DNA from: CAMYLY01 sp036397755 | GTDB taxonomy: Bacteria > Gemmatimonadota > Gemmatimonadetes > Gemmatimonadales > GWC2-71-9 | Assembly: GCA_036397755.1 (NCBI GenBank) | Contig: DASWII010000005.1 | Location: forward strand, 1-64,000 | Length of the DNA stretch: 64,000 bases | Reading direction: 5' to 3' | Part shown: positions 34,121 through 42,597 of the stretch, one piece after another | Numbering within the stretch: position 1 is the first letter of the stretch | How the letters are laid out: every line of letters starts with the position of its first letter | Position numbers and translations under genes: made by a program | Notes under the pieces: generated by a model | Database searches by the model: none | The model's input: only the letters and a program-made list of their open reading frames with translations | What the model was told of the DNA's origin: nothing

Positions 34121-34773
34121 GGGGTCGCGGTCACCGCGTACACTATCAGGTTGACGCCCATGCGGAGCGCTGCCTCATGCAACGACGCGGAATCGCCGTG
34201 CACCTCGAGATCTTCCCACCCGTCGCCGAGATCGGACTGGTAGGAGTAGAACACCGCGAGTCGTCGCCCGATGAAGATGCCGAACGCCTGCGCGGGTTCG
34301 CCGTCATGCTCGTGGATCTTGGGGAGGCCCTCGGGGAAGTCGTACACCATGTGATACACGGGATGATCGAGCGGGAGCTCCACGAGCGGTCGATCCGGGA
34401 ACACGCGAGCCATCTCCCGCCGGAACGACTCGTCCATCCCGTAATTGTCGTCCGCATGGAGAAATCCGCCTTGCTCCAGATACCGCCGCAGGACCGCGGC
34501 CTCGTCAGCGGTGAATCGGACGTTCCCGTGTCCCGTCATGTGCAGAAACGGAACGTCCCATAGCCCCGGGTCCTCCAGCGTCACCACGCGTTCACGGGCC
34601 GCCAGTCGCAGCGCCGTGCGTTCGTTGACCGCCCGGATCAAGTTAGGCAGACTCGACGGATTCGCGTACCAGTCACCGCCGCCGCCGTACTGCAGCCGCC
34701 CAATGGCCACCTCGTCACGCTGGGGCGCCAGCCAGATCGCCGCGACGAAGACCACCATCCACGCCCGCGTCAC
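34117..34773 (-). CDS. DUF4159 protein
   Basis: The product is 218 aa from GTG 34773, which makes a GTGA overlap with rsmI; an ATG five codons later is the alternative. An N-terminal export-type helix (MVVFVAAIWLAP) leads to the DUF4159 core: IGRLQYGGGGDWYANPSSLPNLIRAVNERT, FLHMTGHGNVRFTADEAAVLRRYLEQGGFLHADDNYG, FPDRPLVELPLDHPVYHMVYDFPEGLPKIHEHDG, AVFYSYQSDLGDGWEDLEVHGD, typical along its length. The domain is a flavodoxin/GATase-like fold without catalytic residues. It is a regular partner of DUF4175. Confidence 0.88.
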   Translation of the reverse strand: MTRAWMVVFVAAIWLAPQRDEVAIGRLQYGGGGDWYANPSSLPNLIRAVNERTALRLAARERVVTLEDPGLWDVPFLHMTGHGNVRFTADEAAVLRRYLEQGGFLHADDNYGMDESFRREMARVFPDRPLVELPLDHPVYHMVYDFPEGLPKIHEHDGEPAQAFGIFIGRRLAVFYSYQSDLGDGWEDLEVHGDSASLHEAALRMGVNLIVYAVTATP

Positions 34774-35606
34774 AGCGCGCTCACGATTCGGTAGGCTTCG
34801 TTGCGGGGCACACCGAGTTCCTCCGCCAGGCGTTTTGCGGCGTCGCGCCGACTCCACCCCTCGTCCAGCAGCGCGCGCGCCATGGCCGCCGAGTCCTGGA
34901 CACGCACCGCCTTCCGCTCCGCATGGCGTGGAGCGGCGTCAATCACGACGGTGACCTCTCCGCGCGGTGGACTCTCCTCATAGTAAACGGCCAACTCGTC
35001 CAGGGTCCCCCGGCGCAGCTCCTCGTGCACCTTCGTCAGTTCCCGCGCGACGGCGGCGCGGCGGCTCCCGCCGCACGCCGCCGCCAGGTCGGCCAACAAC
35101 GCGACCAGCCGTACCGGCGCTTCGAACATGACCGTCGTCCAGCGCGACGCGGCCGTCGCGGCGAGGAGTTCCCGCCGGGGCGCGCCCGACCGTGGCAGGA
35201 ATCCCAGAAAGGTGAACCTGTCGGCGGGGAAACCGCTGACACTGAGCGCCGCCGCGACGGCCGACGGCCCCGGCACGACGCGCACCGGAATCCCGCGGTC
35301 GTGTGCTTGGGTCGTGAGCAACGCCCCCGGGTCCGACACCCCCGGCGTGCCGGCGTCCGTGACCAGCGCGACGTTCTCGCCGCGTTCCAGCACCGTCAGG
35401 ACTTGTTCCAGGCGTCGCTGCGGGGAATGTGCGTGCACGGCGAACACCCGCGGCGACGCTCCGACCTTCAGCAAGAGAACCCTGGTGCGGCGTGTGTCCT
35501 CCGCCGCCACGAGGGCCACCTGTCCCAGCACGTGCGCGGCGCGTTCGCTCAGATCACCCAGGTTGCCGAGGGGGGTCGCAACGACGTAGAGCGTCCCGGC
35601 ACTCAC
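34770..35606 (-). CDS. rsmI: 16S rRNA 2'-O-methyltransferase RsmI (C1402)
   Basis: The product is 278 aa from GTG 35606 (4-bp overlap with the previous gene; ATG 35621 would add five residues). It has the tetrapyrrole-methylase fold: LYVVATPLGNLGDLSERA, AAEDTRRTRVLL, LVTDAGTPGVSDPG, VVPGPSAVAAALSVSGFPADRFTFLGFLPR, VMFEAPVRL, and ARELTKVHEELRRGTL. It methylates the ribose of C1402 in the decoding centre using SAM. The C-terminal extension with RRDAAKRLAEELGVPRNEAYRIV is the usual small helix-turn-helix-like tail. Confidence 0.93.
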   Translation of the reverse strand: MSAGTLYVVATPLGNLGDLSERAAHVLGQVALVAAEDTRRTRVLLLKVGASPRVFAVHAHSPQRRLEQVLTVLERGENVALVTDAGTPGVSDPGALLTTQAHDRGIPVRVVPGPSAVAAALSVSGFPADRFTFLGFLPRSGAPRRELLAATAASRWTTVMFEAPVRLVALLADLAAACGGSRRAAVARELTKVHEELRRGTLDELAVYYEESPPRGEVTVVIDAAPRHAERKAVRVQDSAAMARALLDEGWSRRDAAKRLAEELGVPRNEAYRIVSAL

Positions 35607-36619
35607 CAGCGCACGGCCCACGGGAGCCCGTCATAGAACCCCGAGCGCTGAAGGAGGAAGCGATGCGCGCGTGTGGCGGAGCGGAGCACATCCGGCGCCG
35701 CACCCGGCGAGAGAATCTCGAGCTGTTCGAGTACCTGCATCGTCCACTCCGCGAGGGCCGCCGTCACTTCCGTCGGCGTCGCAACGATGCCCTTGAAGGC
35801 GCGATCCCGCGGGAGTCCGATCGCCCTGATGCTCGGATGCACCTGGTGAAGCAACTCGCGGTACTTGACCGCCAGCTTCGTGCCCTCCCCGGCCACCTCG
35901 GCATCGCCCGCCGCGGCCACGGCCCAGAACACCTCGCGGTAACTCTCCAGCATCTGGGGAGAGGCTTGTTCCGGCACCGCGGCGATGTGCGGAAAGACCG
36001 CCGCCGCGAAATGCGGCGCCTTGCCCGTCGGCCCGGGTCGGCAGAGGTAGCCGACGTACTCGGCCGCGGACATCGCGGCCGGCTTGGCGGAAAACACGCC
36101 TCCACGGTACTCGCCGCCCTCGAACTGGAGGTAGCTCAGGCGCCCGTCACCGATCAGCTCCAGCACGCCGCTGAACCCTTCGTGCGCCAACGCCGGGAAG
36201 AGCGCGTCCGGGTGCGCCATGTCCACCATCCGCGCTTGCGCCGGCGCGGCGCAGCTCTGATACATCCATGCCAACTGCTGCGCCGGCGCGTTGCAGAACA
36301 ACAGCTCACCCCGCTCGCGTTCCGCGCGGATGGCATCGAGGGCCTCGACGGTGGAGAGAACGGAGCGACCCGACTCCCTGAGCCGCACGGCGTTTGTCAG
36401 CTCGCCGGCACGCAGCAGCAACACGACCAGCTCGGTGGGCAGGTACGCGACGACGAATGCGTCGACCTTGCCGTCGCGGTCGACCTTGGCGAAATGGAGC
36501 AGATTGTCGAGGTGGATGAACGCCAGCCGCGTCCGCTCCACGTGGACATGTGTCCGCGGGAAGTTCAGTTCCGCGAGGCGGATCTTGGTTTGCGCGAGCA
36601 CGGCGGTGCTGGGTCGCAT
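35603..36619 (-). CDS. Uncharacterised protein, possibly DUF4388/PATAN-like
   Basis: The product is 338 aa. Nothing is firmly recognised. The N-terminal third (LAELNFPRTHVHVERTRLAFIHLDNLLHFAKVDRDGKVDAFVVAYLP) is alpha/beta and hydrophilic. The segment GFSGVLELIGDGRLSYLQFEGGEYRGGVFS (about 165-195) resembles the 'gene expression or signal' PATAN/DUF4388 domain by pattern only. The C-terminal half is helical. First gene of the nine-gene leftward operon; the perfect hairpin upstream (36688-36745) separates it from trxA. No signal peptide or membrane helix. Confidence 0.7.
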   Translation of the reverse strand: MRPSTAVLAQTKIRLAELNFPRTHVHVERTRLAFIHLDNLLHFAKVDRDGKVDAFVVAYLPTELVVLLLRAGELTNAVRLRESGRSVLSTVEALDAIRAERERGELLFCNAPAQQLAWMYQSCAAPAQARMVDMAHPDALFPALAHEGFSGVLELIGDGRLSYLQFEGGEYRGGVFSAKPAAMSAAEYVGYLCRPGPTGKAPHFAAAVFPHIAAVPEQASPQMLESYREVFWAVAAAGDAEVAGEGTKLAVKYRELLHQVHPSIRAIGLPRDRAFKGIVATPTEVTAALAEWTMQVLEQLEILSPGAAPDVLRSATRAHRFLLQRSGFYDGLPWAVRW

Positions 36620-36687
36620 TGACGGCGTCAGACCTCGCGATTCGATAACGCTGTAAGCTTGCGGCGACGTGGCGGACGTTCAAGGGC

Positions 36688-36745
36688 CAACGCCACACGA
36701 GGCCCCGGCATCGCACCCGCGACACCGGGGCCTCGTGTGGCGTTG
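36688..36745 (-). terminator. Long perfect hairpin downstream of trxA
   Basis: A 21-bp perfect stem (36688-36708 with 36725-36745, core CGCCACACGAGGCCCCGG) encloses a 16-nt loop, 38 bp after the trxA stop. On the minus strand only a weak T-rich stretch follows (TTGGCCCTTG). It is the strongest hairpin in this part of the window and probably ends the trxA transcript. Confidence 0.7.
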
Positions 36746-36782
36746 CTCGAGCGCGCGACAGCGCGGCCGAACGGCCGCGTCT

Positions 36783-37112
36783 CTACAGGTGCCGCTCGAC
36801 CTTCTCGACGAGAAGGGCTTTCGGCACCGCGCCGACCACCGAGTCGACGAGCTTCCCGTCCTTGAAGAGCAACACGGTCGGAATGGACCGGACGCCGTAC
36901 TGCATCGCCGTCCGCTGGTTGGCATCCACGTCCAGCTTCGCCACCTTGAGCCGCCCTTCGTATTCATCGGCCATCTGCTCGATCACCGGAGCGATAATCT
37001 GACACGGACCGCACCAGGTTGCCCAGAAGTCGACGATCGCCAGGCCCTGGTGCTGTCCGATCTCTTGCGCGAAATCGGCATCGGTCACTGCCATTGGATG
37101 AGTCACTGCCAT
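36783..37112 (-). CDS. trxA: Thioredoxin
   Basis: The product is 109 aa from ATG 37112, with GGAGAAGAGG upstream. Thioredoxin fold with LAIVDFWATWCGPCQIIAPVIEQMADEY, active site WCGPC at about 36-40, KLDVDANQRTAMQYGVRSIPTVLLFKDGK with the cis-Pro (SIPT), and VVGAVPKALLVEKVERHL. It reduces protein disulfides using thioredoxin reductase. The length and motifs are canonical. It is divergent from the methylmalonyl-CoA epimerase gene, 74 bp apart. Confidence 0.96.
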   Translation of the reverse strand: MAVTHPMAVTDADFAQEIGQHQGLAIVDFWATWCGPCQIIAPVIEQMADEYEGRLKVAKLDVDANQRTAMQYGVRSIPTVLLFKDGKLVDSVVGAVPKALLVEKVERHL

Positions 37113-37186
37113 GTCCTCTTCTCCCTCGTTATGTATGCTTCGTGCTACCCCCCGGCAGCACACGTCACCCATTGAGGAGGGACGCC

Positions 37187-37585
37187 GTGCCAATCACTGA
37201 CGCCCGCATTGCGCACATCGGCATTGCCGTTCGCAGCCTCCAGGAGGCCGGGGCCTTCTACCGCGACGTCCTGGGCCTGCAACTCTCCGATCCTGAAACA
37301 GCGGATGGGGCCCAAATTGTTTCCGTTCCGTTCGGCGACTACGACGTCGAACTGCTCGAACCGGCTACGCCAGACGGCCCGATCGCCAGGTTCCTCGCCC
37401 GCCGCGGGCCCGGAATTCACCACCTGTGCTACCGGGTTCCGGACCTCCCCGCCGCACTCCAACGCTGCCGCGACCTGGGGTATCAACTCATCGATGATGC
37501 GCCGCGTCCGGGAGCCGGGGGTCGACGCGTCGCGTTCATTCACCCGAAGAGCACCGCCGGCATCCTCATCGAACTCACGGACTAG
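37187..37585 (+). CDS. mce: Methylmalonyl-CoA epimerase (VOC family)
   Basis: The product is 132 aa from GTG 37187, with GAGGAGG 6 bp upstream. Two VOC modules: ARIAHIGIAVRSLQEAGAFYRDVLGL (first metal His), VPFGDYDVELLEPATPDGPIARFLARRGPGIHHLCYRVPDL (metal Glu and His), and AFIHPKSTAGILIELTD (final metal Glu). It interconverts the C2 epimers of methylmalonyl-CoA in propionate metabolism. The family assignment is firm, but no mutase gene is nearby, so the exact substrate rests on similarity. Its stop TAG shares a CTAG with the stop of the convergent lipoprotein gene. Confidence 0.88.
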   Translation: MPITDARIAHIGIAVRSLQEAGAFYRDVLGLQLSDPETADGAQIVSVPFGDYDVELLEPATPDGPIARFLARRGPGIHHLCYRVPDLPAALQRCRDLGYQLIDDAPRPGAGGRRVAFIHPKSTAGILIELTD

Positions 37586-38064
37586 AGCCGCGGCCGTCCC
37601 GAGCAGACTTGCGTGGGGCTCCCGGCCGCCGCGAGGTCGATGTTGTTGATGATCCACCCGCCGCCGAATCGAACCAGAAAGAACGGCACCACGGGTTGGC
37701 ATCCCGAGCGCGTCAAGCGCGCGCGGATCGTCCGTTCCCGCGTGCGCTCGTCGGCCAGCGTCGGCTCGTCGATGATCTCGAACGAATCGTGCTTGAGAAA
37801 ACTCGCGATGACGACCAGGCGCTGGCGAGCTACCTCGGGGTTCATCGTGCGCAGTGCCGGTCCGGACGCGGTCCCCCACAGGTTCGACATGGCCCGAATG
37901 TCCTGAACGTTGGCCGCATCGAGAAACGCTGCGACCGTCGCGGCCGGGTCTTCGGGGGTCGGGCCACTCCCCGCGCGGCCGCCACCACACGCCGCACCCC
38001 CCCCGAGGATCCCGAGCACCAGGATAGCTTGTAAAGCGGTCCGCTTGTCGGTCAGATTGTTCAT
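37582..38064 (-). CDS. Putative lipoprotein, unknown function
   Basis: The product is 160 aa. The hydrophobic signal (AILVLGILGGGAAC) ends in a lipobox with Cys26. The mature part (DPAATVAAFLDAANVQDIRAMSNLWGTASGPA to PFFLVRFGGGWIINNIDLAAAG) has the NTF2-like/DUF4878 pattern of a cone-shaped helix-plus-sheet domain. It should be anchored to the outer or inner membrane. The function is not known. It is convergent with mce, overlapping by 4 bp, and divergent from pdxJ. Confidence 0.8.
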   Translation of the reverse strand: MNNLTDKRTALQAILVLGILGGGAACGGGRAGSGPTPEDPAATVAAFLDAANVQDIRAMSNLWGTASGPALRTMNPEVARQRLVVIASFLKHDSFEIIDEPTLADERTRERTIRARLTRSGCQPVVPFFLVRFGGGWIINNIDLAAAGSPTQVCSGRPRL

Positions 38065-38109
38065 GGCGTGCGAAGGTTAATACCCACACGGAAAGGCGGG
38101 CAACCTCGG

Positions 38110-38832
38110 GTGCGGTTCTACGTCAACGTCGACCACGTGGCCACGGTGCGGCAGGCGCGCCGCACGGACGAGCCGGACCCGGTCGCGGCGGCGCTCGTCG
38201 CCGAGCAGGCCGGCGCCGACGGCATCACCGTGCACCTGCGGGAGGATCGGAGACACGTCCAAGACGACGACGTTCGGCGCCTCGCGGCCAGCGTGGCCAC
38301 CCTGCTCAACTTCGAGCTCGCGACCGCGCCGGATATCGTGCGGCTCGCGCTGGAACTCCGCCCCTTCCAGGCCACGCTCGTACCCGAGCGGCGCGAGGAG
38401 ATCACCACTGAAGGTGGGATCGCGCTCGGCGCTAACGTCGCCTACGACCAGCGGCTGCACGAGGTGGCCGAGACCCTCATGACCGCGGGCATCCGCACCA
38501 GCCTGTTCATCGACCCGGACCCGGACGTGATCGACCGCGCCGCGGCGCTTGGCGTCCCGGCCGTCGAGCTGCACACCGGGGCGTACGCGCACGCCTGGCC
38601 GTCCGCGGATGCCGAACTCGAACGACTCGACGTGGCCGCCCGGCGTGCCGCCGGCGCCGGCCTCGCGGTGCATGCCGGGCACGGACTCACCTACCGGAAC
38701 GTCCAGCCCGTCGCGGCGATTTCCCTGATCGAAGAGCTGAACATCGGGCACAGCATCGTGAGCCGCGCCGTGACCACCGGCATGGACGAGGCCGTGCGCG
38801 CCATGCGACGACTGATCGATGAGTCGCGTTGA
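38110..38832 (+). CDS. pdxJ: Pyridoxine 5'-phosphate synthase
   Basis: The product is 240 aa from GTG 38110. TIM barrel: VRFYVNVDHVATVRQARRTDEPDPVAAALVAEQAGADGITVHLREDRRHVQDDDV with the phosphate and substrate residues, NFELATAPD, LVPERREEITTEGG, RTSLFIDPDPDVID, VELHTGAYA, HAGHGLTYRNV, and ELNIGHSIVSRAV. It condenses 1-deoxyxylulose 5-phosphate with 3-amino-2-oxopropyl phosphate in de novo vitamin B6 synthesis. All family motifs are present. It is followed 36 bp later by the Hpt-like gene. Confidence 0.95.
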   Translation: MRFYVNVDHVATVRQARRTDEPDPVAAALVAEQAGADGITVHLREDRRHVQDDDVRRLAASVATLLNFELATAPDIVRLALELRPFQATLVPERREEITTEGGIALGANVAYDQRLHEVAETLMTAGIRTSLFIDPDPDVIDRAAALGVPAVELHTGAYAHAWPSADAELERLDVAARRAAGAGLAVHAGHGLTYRNVQPVAAISLIEELNIGHSIVSRAVTTGMDEAVRAMRRLIDESR

Positions 38833-38867
38833 CCTGACTCGGGGGCGGTCGTAGGTTTGCGCGTACC

Positions 38868-40574
38868 ATGAACAAGCAGATGGGGCTCCTCGAGTTCTTC
38901 TCGGTGGAGGCCTCTGAATACCTCGAGCGCCTCGATGCGCTGATCGCGCGGGACCCAACGCCCGACACGACCGAGTTCGTGCGGCTGTCGCGGGCGTTGC
39001 GCGGGTCGGCCCTCATGGCCAAGCAGCGGGGGTTTGCCGGGGCCGCGGCCGCCCTAGAGAACCTCGCACGCGCCGTCTCCGAAGGTCACCGGGCGTGGGA
39101 CGAGGCGACCCGGCAGCTCGCCATCGGGGCGATCGACAAGTTCAAGACGCTGCTGCGGTCTGTCTCCACGTGGTCGAGCGCGGAAGACAGTACGGCCGAT
39201 GCGCTCGCCGGCGAGTTGGACCGAGCCGCGGGCCGCTCCTCGGCCGCCCATCGGGCCCCGCTCGAACCGACCTCCGACGCCGGGACGCGGGCGTTCGTGG
39301 GCCGCGAGGCCGCCGCCGTCGCGTCGGCGCTGGACCTCGCCGCCAAGGCGCTGCAGCAGAGCCCGGGGCAGCTCGATGCCGTGCGCCGGGCGGTCAGCCA
39401 AATGCAGTCGCTCCGGGGCGTGGCGGGACTGAGCGCCATGGCGCCGCTGCCGGACCTGCTCGAAGGCGTGGAACTCGCCGCCGCGGAGCTGGAGCGGCGC
39501 CGCGGCAACGTGCCAGGCGCCGCGCTCGTGCTCTTCGCCGCGGCGCAGGCAATGGCCCGGGTGGCGCAGGAGATCACGACCGCGGGACGGGCAACCGAGG
39601 ACAGTCCGGAGCTGCAGGAGTTTGCCCGCCGCTTGCGGCGCGCGCTGGACCTCGACGCCCGTGTGATCCCGATCGAAGCGCTGTACTTCGACGACGTTGG
39701 CCCGCACATCGTCCGGGAGGGCGTACGCCCCGGGCGTCCGGGCGAGATGGACCGGCTCGAGCTGGTGTCGCATGGGGAACACCTCGAACAAGCCGCCGCC
39801 GAGATGGAGCGCTCGACCTCAGGCGCTCAACGCGATTTGCGGGCCCAGACCCTCGCGGGCACCCTGCGCGCGCTGGCTTCGACCGGCGGCGATCTGTTCC
39901 ACGACACGGTTGCGCGGTTCGCGCACGTCGTGCGCGACGCGATCGCCCGCGGTATGGCCACGCAGGAAGGCACGCAGTTCACGGGCGCGCTGCGACGCGC
40001 GGCCGCGTTGCTCCGCGAAGAGGGTGATGTGGACCAACAGACCACCGCACTGCGGGAGATCATGCGGCCGCTCATCGGCTTCAGCGGCGAGCGGGTCGCC
40101 GCCGCCGCCGCACCGGTGCGCCCAACAACCGAACCACCCGATGCGCCCATCCGCCGCCCGCGCGCCATATCCGCTCCAACCGAGCCGCCGCGCTTTGTGC
40201 CGGAACGCACGACCGCCCCGCAACGAGGGGCACCGGCGGCTCCGCAACCGGTGGCGGCGGCACCACCTGACGAGCCGGCTTCACTCGCGGGTAGTTGGAG
40301 GCGCTATGAGCGATTGGTCGGCGCCCTCGGGAAGGAGGGAGGCTCGCTCGACGAGCTGTTTGCCGGTCCGGTCGCAGACCCGGCGGCCAGCGCCGCACTT
40401 TCCATCGTATCGATCGACGAGCTCCTCTACCGTGGCCGCGCCGCGCTCGACCGCGCCGACGTAGTCCGACTCGAAGTCGAGAAGGCGCTGAAGGATGGCG
40501 AGTCGCCTTCCGACGTGCGTGAGTTGATCGAGGAGGTCCTCGACCTCGTCGCGCTTGCCCGCACCGACGGCTAA
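38868..40574 (+). CDS. CheA-like Hpt-domain protein lacking the phospho-accepting His
   Basis: The product is 568 aa, Ala-rich and mostly helical. Residues 1-110 follow the Hpt four-helix pattern: LLEFFSVEASEYLERLDALI, then LSRALRGSALMAKQRGFAGAAAALENLARAV. Where a working domain has 'HTLKGSA', this reads 'RALRGSA', so the histidine is missing. Two further helical units (about 140-260 and 290-420) may be degenerate copies; a Pro/Thr-rich linker (about 430-470) precedes a last helical part. No kinase domain is present. It may be a scaffold or a decoy in chemosensory signalling (inference). The following gene begins inside its end. Confidence 0.7.
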   Translation: MNKQMGLLEFFSVEASEYLERLDALIARDPTPDTTEFVRLSRALRGSALMAKQRGFAGAAAALENLARAVSEGHRAWDEATRQLAIGAIDKFKTLLRSVSTWSSAEDSTADALAGELDRAAGRSSAAHRAPLEPTSDAGTRAFVGREAAAVASALDLAAKALQQSPGQLDAVRRAVSQMQSLRGVAGLSAMAPLPDLLEGVELAAAELERRRGNVPGAALVLFAAAQAMARVAQEITTAGRATEDSPELQEFARRLRRALDLDARVIPIEALYFDDVGPHIVREGVRPGRPGEMDRLELVSHGEHLEQAAAEMERSTSGAQRDLRAQTLAGTLRALASTGGDLFHDTVARFAHVVRDAIARGMATQEGTQFTGALRRAAALLREEGDVDQQTTALREIMRPLIGFSGERVAAAAAPVRPTTEPPDAPIRRPRAISAPTEPPRFVPERTTAPQRGAPAAPQPVAAAPPDEPASLAGSWRRYERLVGALGKEGGSLDELFAGPVADPAASAALSIVSIDELLYRGRAALDRADVVRLEVEKALKDGESPSDVRELIEEVLDLVALARTDG

Positions 40575-41622
40575 GTCACGCCGCACGCGCTGGACGGGTA
40601 TCGCCGGCTTGGCGATATCGATCGCGCTCATATGGTGGGCGCTCCACGACGTCGATATCCCGGATGTGGTCGCGCAGCTGCGTGGCGTCAAGCTCGTTCC
40701 GTTCGCCGCGACGATTGTCCTCGCCACCGCCATGTTCCCGCTTCGCACGCTCCGCTGGCGGGTGTTGTTGCGCGCCGAGGGTGCCGACCTCCCGTTGGCA
40801 CCCCTCTGGCACGCGACGGCCATCGGATTCATGGGGAACAATCTGCTCCCTGCACGGGCGGGGGAGATCGCCAGAGCCTACGCGGTGCGGGAAATGACGG
40901 GTGTCCGGTTCACCACCGCCGTGGCCTCGATCGCGGTCGAGCGGGTGCTCGATGGGTTGACGCTCGTGAGTTTCCTCGTGCTGGCGATCTGGGCCGGCGG
41001 GTTCCGCACCGGGACCATGGTCGGCAGTCTCCCGCTGGTGGGCAGCGTCACGCTGGGCGGTCTTGCCAGTATCTTCGGCATGCTCTTCACCGTGGCCCTT
41101 GCCGGCGCGCTCGCCGTCGTCCATTGGCCCGACACGATGCTGCGGCTCATCGGCAGACTGGCAGGGCGGACCTTGCCCAGCGCGCTCGCCACCAGACTCG
41201 TCGGCCTGGCAGGAGGACTGATCAGCGGTCTCGAGGCGTTACGGAGCCCAGGTCGGTTCGCCCGCGTGCTCCTGTGGTCCTTCGCCGTTTGGGGCGTCAA
41301 CATTCTCTCATTCGCCGCGTGTTTCCTGGCATTCGGATTCGAGCTGCCGTGGGCCGCCGCACCGATGCTCGCCTCACTCATCGCCTTCGGCGTGGCCGTG
41401 CCGTCGGCTCCAGGCTTTTTCGGTCCGTTCGAGGTGACGACCCGACTCGTGCTGGCCCTCTACGCGATTCCCGCCGGCGATGCGGTCTCCTACGCCATCG
41501 GGTACCACCTGGGCACCTTCCTCCCGATCACGCTGCTTGGTCTCTGGTCGTTAGGACGCGCCGGGATCGGTTTCAGCGATCTCGCGGGAGCATCCGACGA
41601 GGGGGAGCGCGCCGGTGACTGA
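40555..41622 (+). CDS. Lysylphosphatidylglycerol synthase TM-domain family (flippase-like) protein
   Basis: The product is 355 aa from TTG 40555, overlapping the previous gene by 20 bp. About eight helices. It carries the LPG_synthase_TM/UPF0104 signature: LAISIALIWWALHDVD, RTLRWRVLLRAEGADLPLAPLWHATAIGFMGNNLLPARAGEIARAYAVREMTGV, and VPSAPGFFGPFEVTTRLVLALYAIP near the end. Related proteins include the membrane part of MprF and AglD-like glycosylation proteins, and are thought to translocate lipids. The soluble catalytic domain of MprF is absent. Its stop overlaps the ispE start by 8 bp. Confidence 0.88.
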   Translation: MPAPTAKSRRTRWTGIAGLAISIALIWWALHDVDIPDVVAQLRGVKLVPFAATIVLATAMFPLRTLRWRVLLRAEGADLPLAPLWHATAIGFMGNNLLPARAGEIARAYAVREMTGVRFTTAVASIAVERVLDGLTLVSFLVLAIWAGGFRTGTMVGSLPLVGSVTLGGLASIFGMLFTVALAGALAVVHWPDTMLRLIGRLAGRTLPSALATRLVGLAGGLISGLEALRSPGRFARVLLWSFAVWGVNILSFAACFLAFGFELPWAAAPMLASLIAFGVAVPSAPGFFGPFEVTTRLVLALYAIPAGDAVSYAIGYHLGTFLPITLLGLWSLGRAGIGFSDLAGASDEGERAGD

Positions 41623-42511
41623 CGTCGTGACCGTCCAGGCGCACGCGAAGATCAACCTCCTGCTGCGTGTCCTCGCGCGGGAGGAAGAGGGGTTCCACTC
41701 GATCGAGACGCTCTTCGCCCTGATCGATTTGCACGACGTGCTACGTGTGGAACGAACCGCCGGCGGCATCGACCTCGACGTGGCTGGTCCCGACACCGGT
41801 CCGACCGAACGGAACCTCGCGTATCGCGCCGCGGACATGGTGCTCGAGGCGACGGGTCGAACGTTCGGCGTGCGGGTGCGCCTCGAGAAGCGCATCCCGA
41901 TCCTGGCGGGGCTCGGGGGAGGGTCCAGCGACGGCGCGGCAGCGCTCCACGCGGTCAACGCGTTGGCCGACAACGCCGTGCCGCGCCCCGAGTTGCTCCA
42001 GTTCGCGGCGCGGCTGGGGAGTGACGTGCCGTTCCTGTTCTCGGGTGCACCGCTCGCGCTGGGCTGGGGCCATGGTGAGCGTCTCTTCCGGCTGCCGGCG
42101 CCCGCGGCGGCCCCGGCGCTGCTCGCGATTCCGCGGGTCCGGGTCGCCACGCCCCACGCCTACGCACTGATCGATGCCGCCCGGGTGCACGGGCAGCGGC
42201 GCGGGCCCGTCGTGTTGGACGCGACCGCGTTTGCGGGGTGGGGCGACATCGGTCGACTCGGAGGCAACGACTTCGAGTCGGTGGTGTTTCGCGAGCATCC
42301 AGTCGTGAGGGAGTCGTTCGAACGCATGGCGGCGACGCGACCACTGCTCGTGCGGCTCTGCGGGTCCGGCAGCGCCGTCGCCGCCGTTTACAAAGACGAA
42401 CGGGACCGGGACGAGGCCGCCAGGGAACTCGGTGAACGGGACTGGGATCTGGTGAGCACTATGACGCGAGCGGCTCCGGCGCCGGGCATCGCGATGGTCG
42501 ACACCCCCTGA
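41615..42511 (+). CDS. ispE: 4-diphosphocytidyl-2-C-methyl-D-erythritol kinase
   Basis: The product is 298 aa. GHMP kinase: VQAHAKINLLLRVLAREEEGFHSIETLF, the glycine-rich ATP loop PILAGLGGGSSDGAAALHAVN, LGSDVPFLFSGAPLALGWGHGE, and VRLCGSGSAVAAVYKD (motif III). It phosphorylates CDP-methylerythritol in the MEP isoprenoid pathway. The first 8 bp overlap the membrane-protein gene, so they are cotranscribed with the Hpt-like gene. tRNA-Gln follows 86 bp later. Confidence 0.95.
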   Translation: MTDVVTVQAHAKINLLLRVLAREEEGFHSIETLFALIDLHDVLRVERTAGGIDLDVAGPDTGPTERNLAYRAADMVLEATGRTFGVRVRLEKRIPILAGLGGGSSDGAAALHAVNALADNAVPRPELLQFAARLGSDVPFLFSGAPLALGWGHGERLFRLPAPAAAPALLAIPRVRVATPHAYALIDAARVHGQRRGPVVLDATAFAGWGDIGRLGGNDFESVVFREHPVVRESFERMAATRPLLVRLCGSGSAVAAVYKDERDRDEAARELGERDWDLVSTMTRAAPAPGIAMVDTP

Positions 42512-42597
42512 GCACTGCAAGGGCGCGCGGCCGACCGCCCAGCCGACATCCGGCATTCCACGTTCCACGCTCCGTCCAAGGTTATCTTGTCTCCTAC

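Noticed and set aside
36688..36745. Operator or attachment site
   Set aside because: A 21-bp perfect stem with a 16-nt loop directly after trxA is best read as a terminator.
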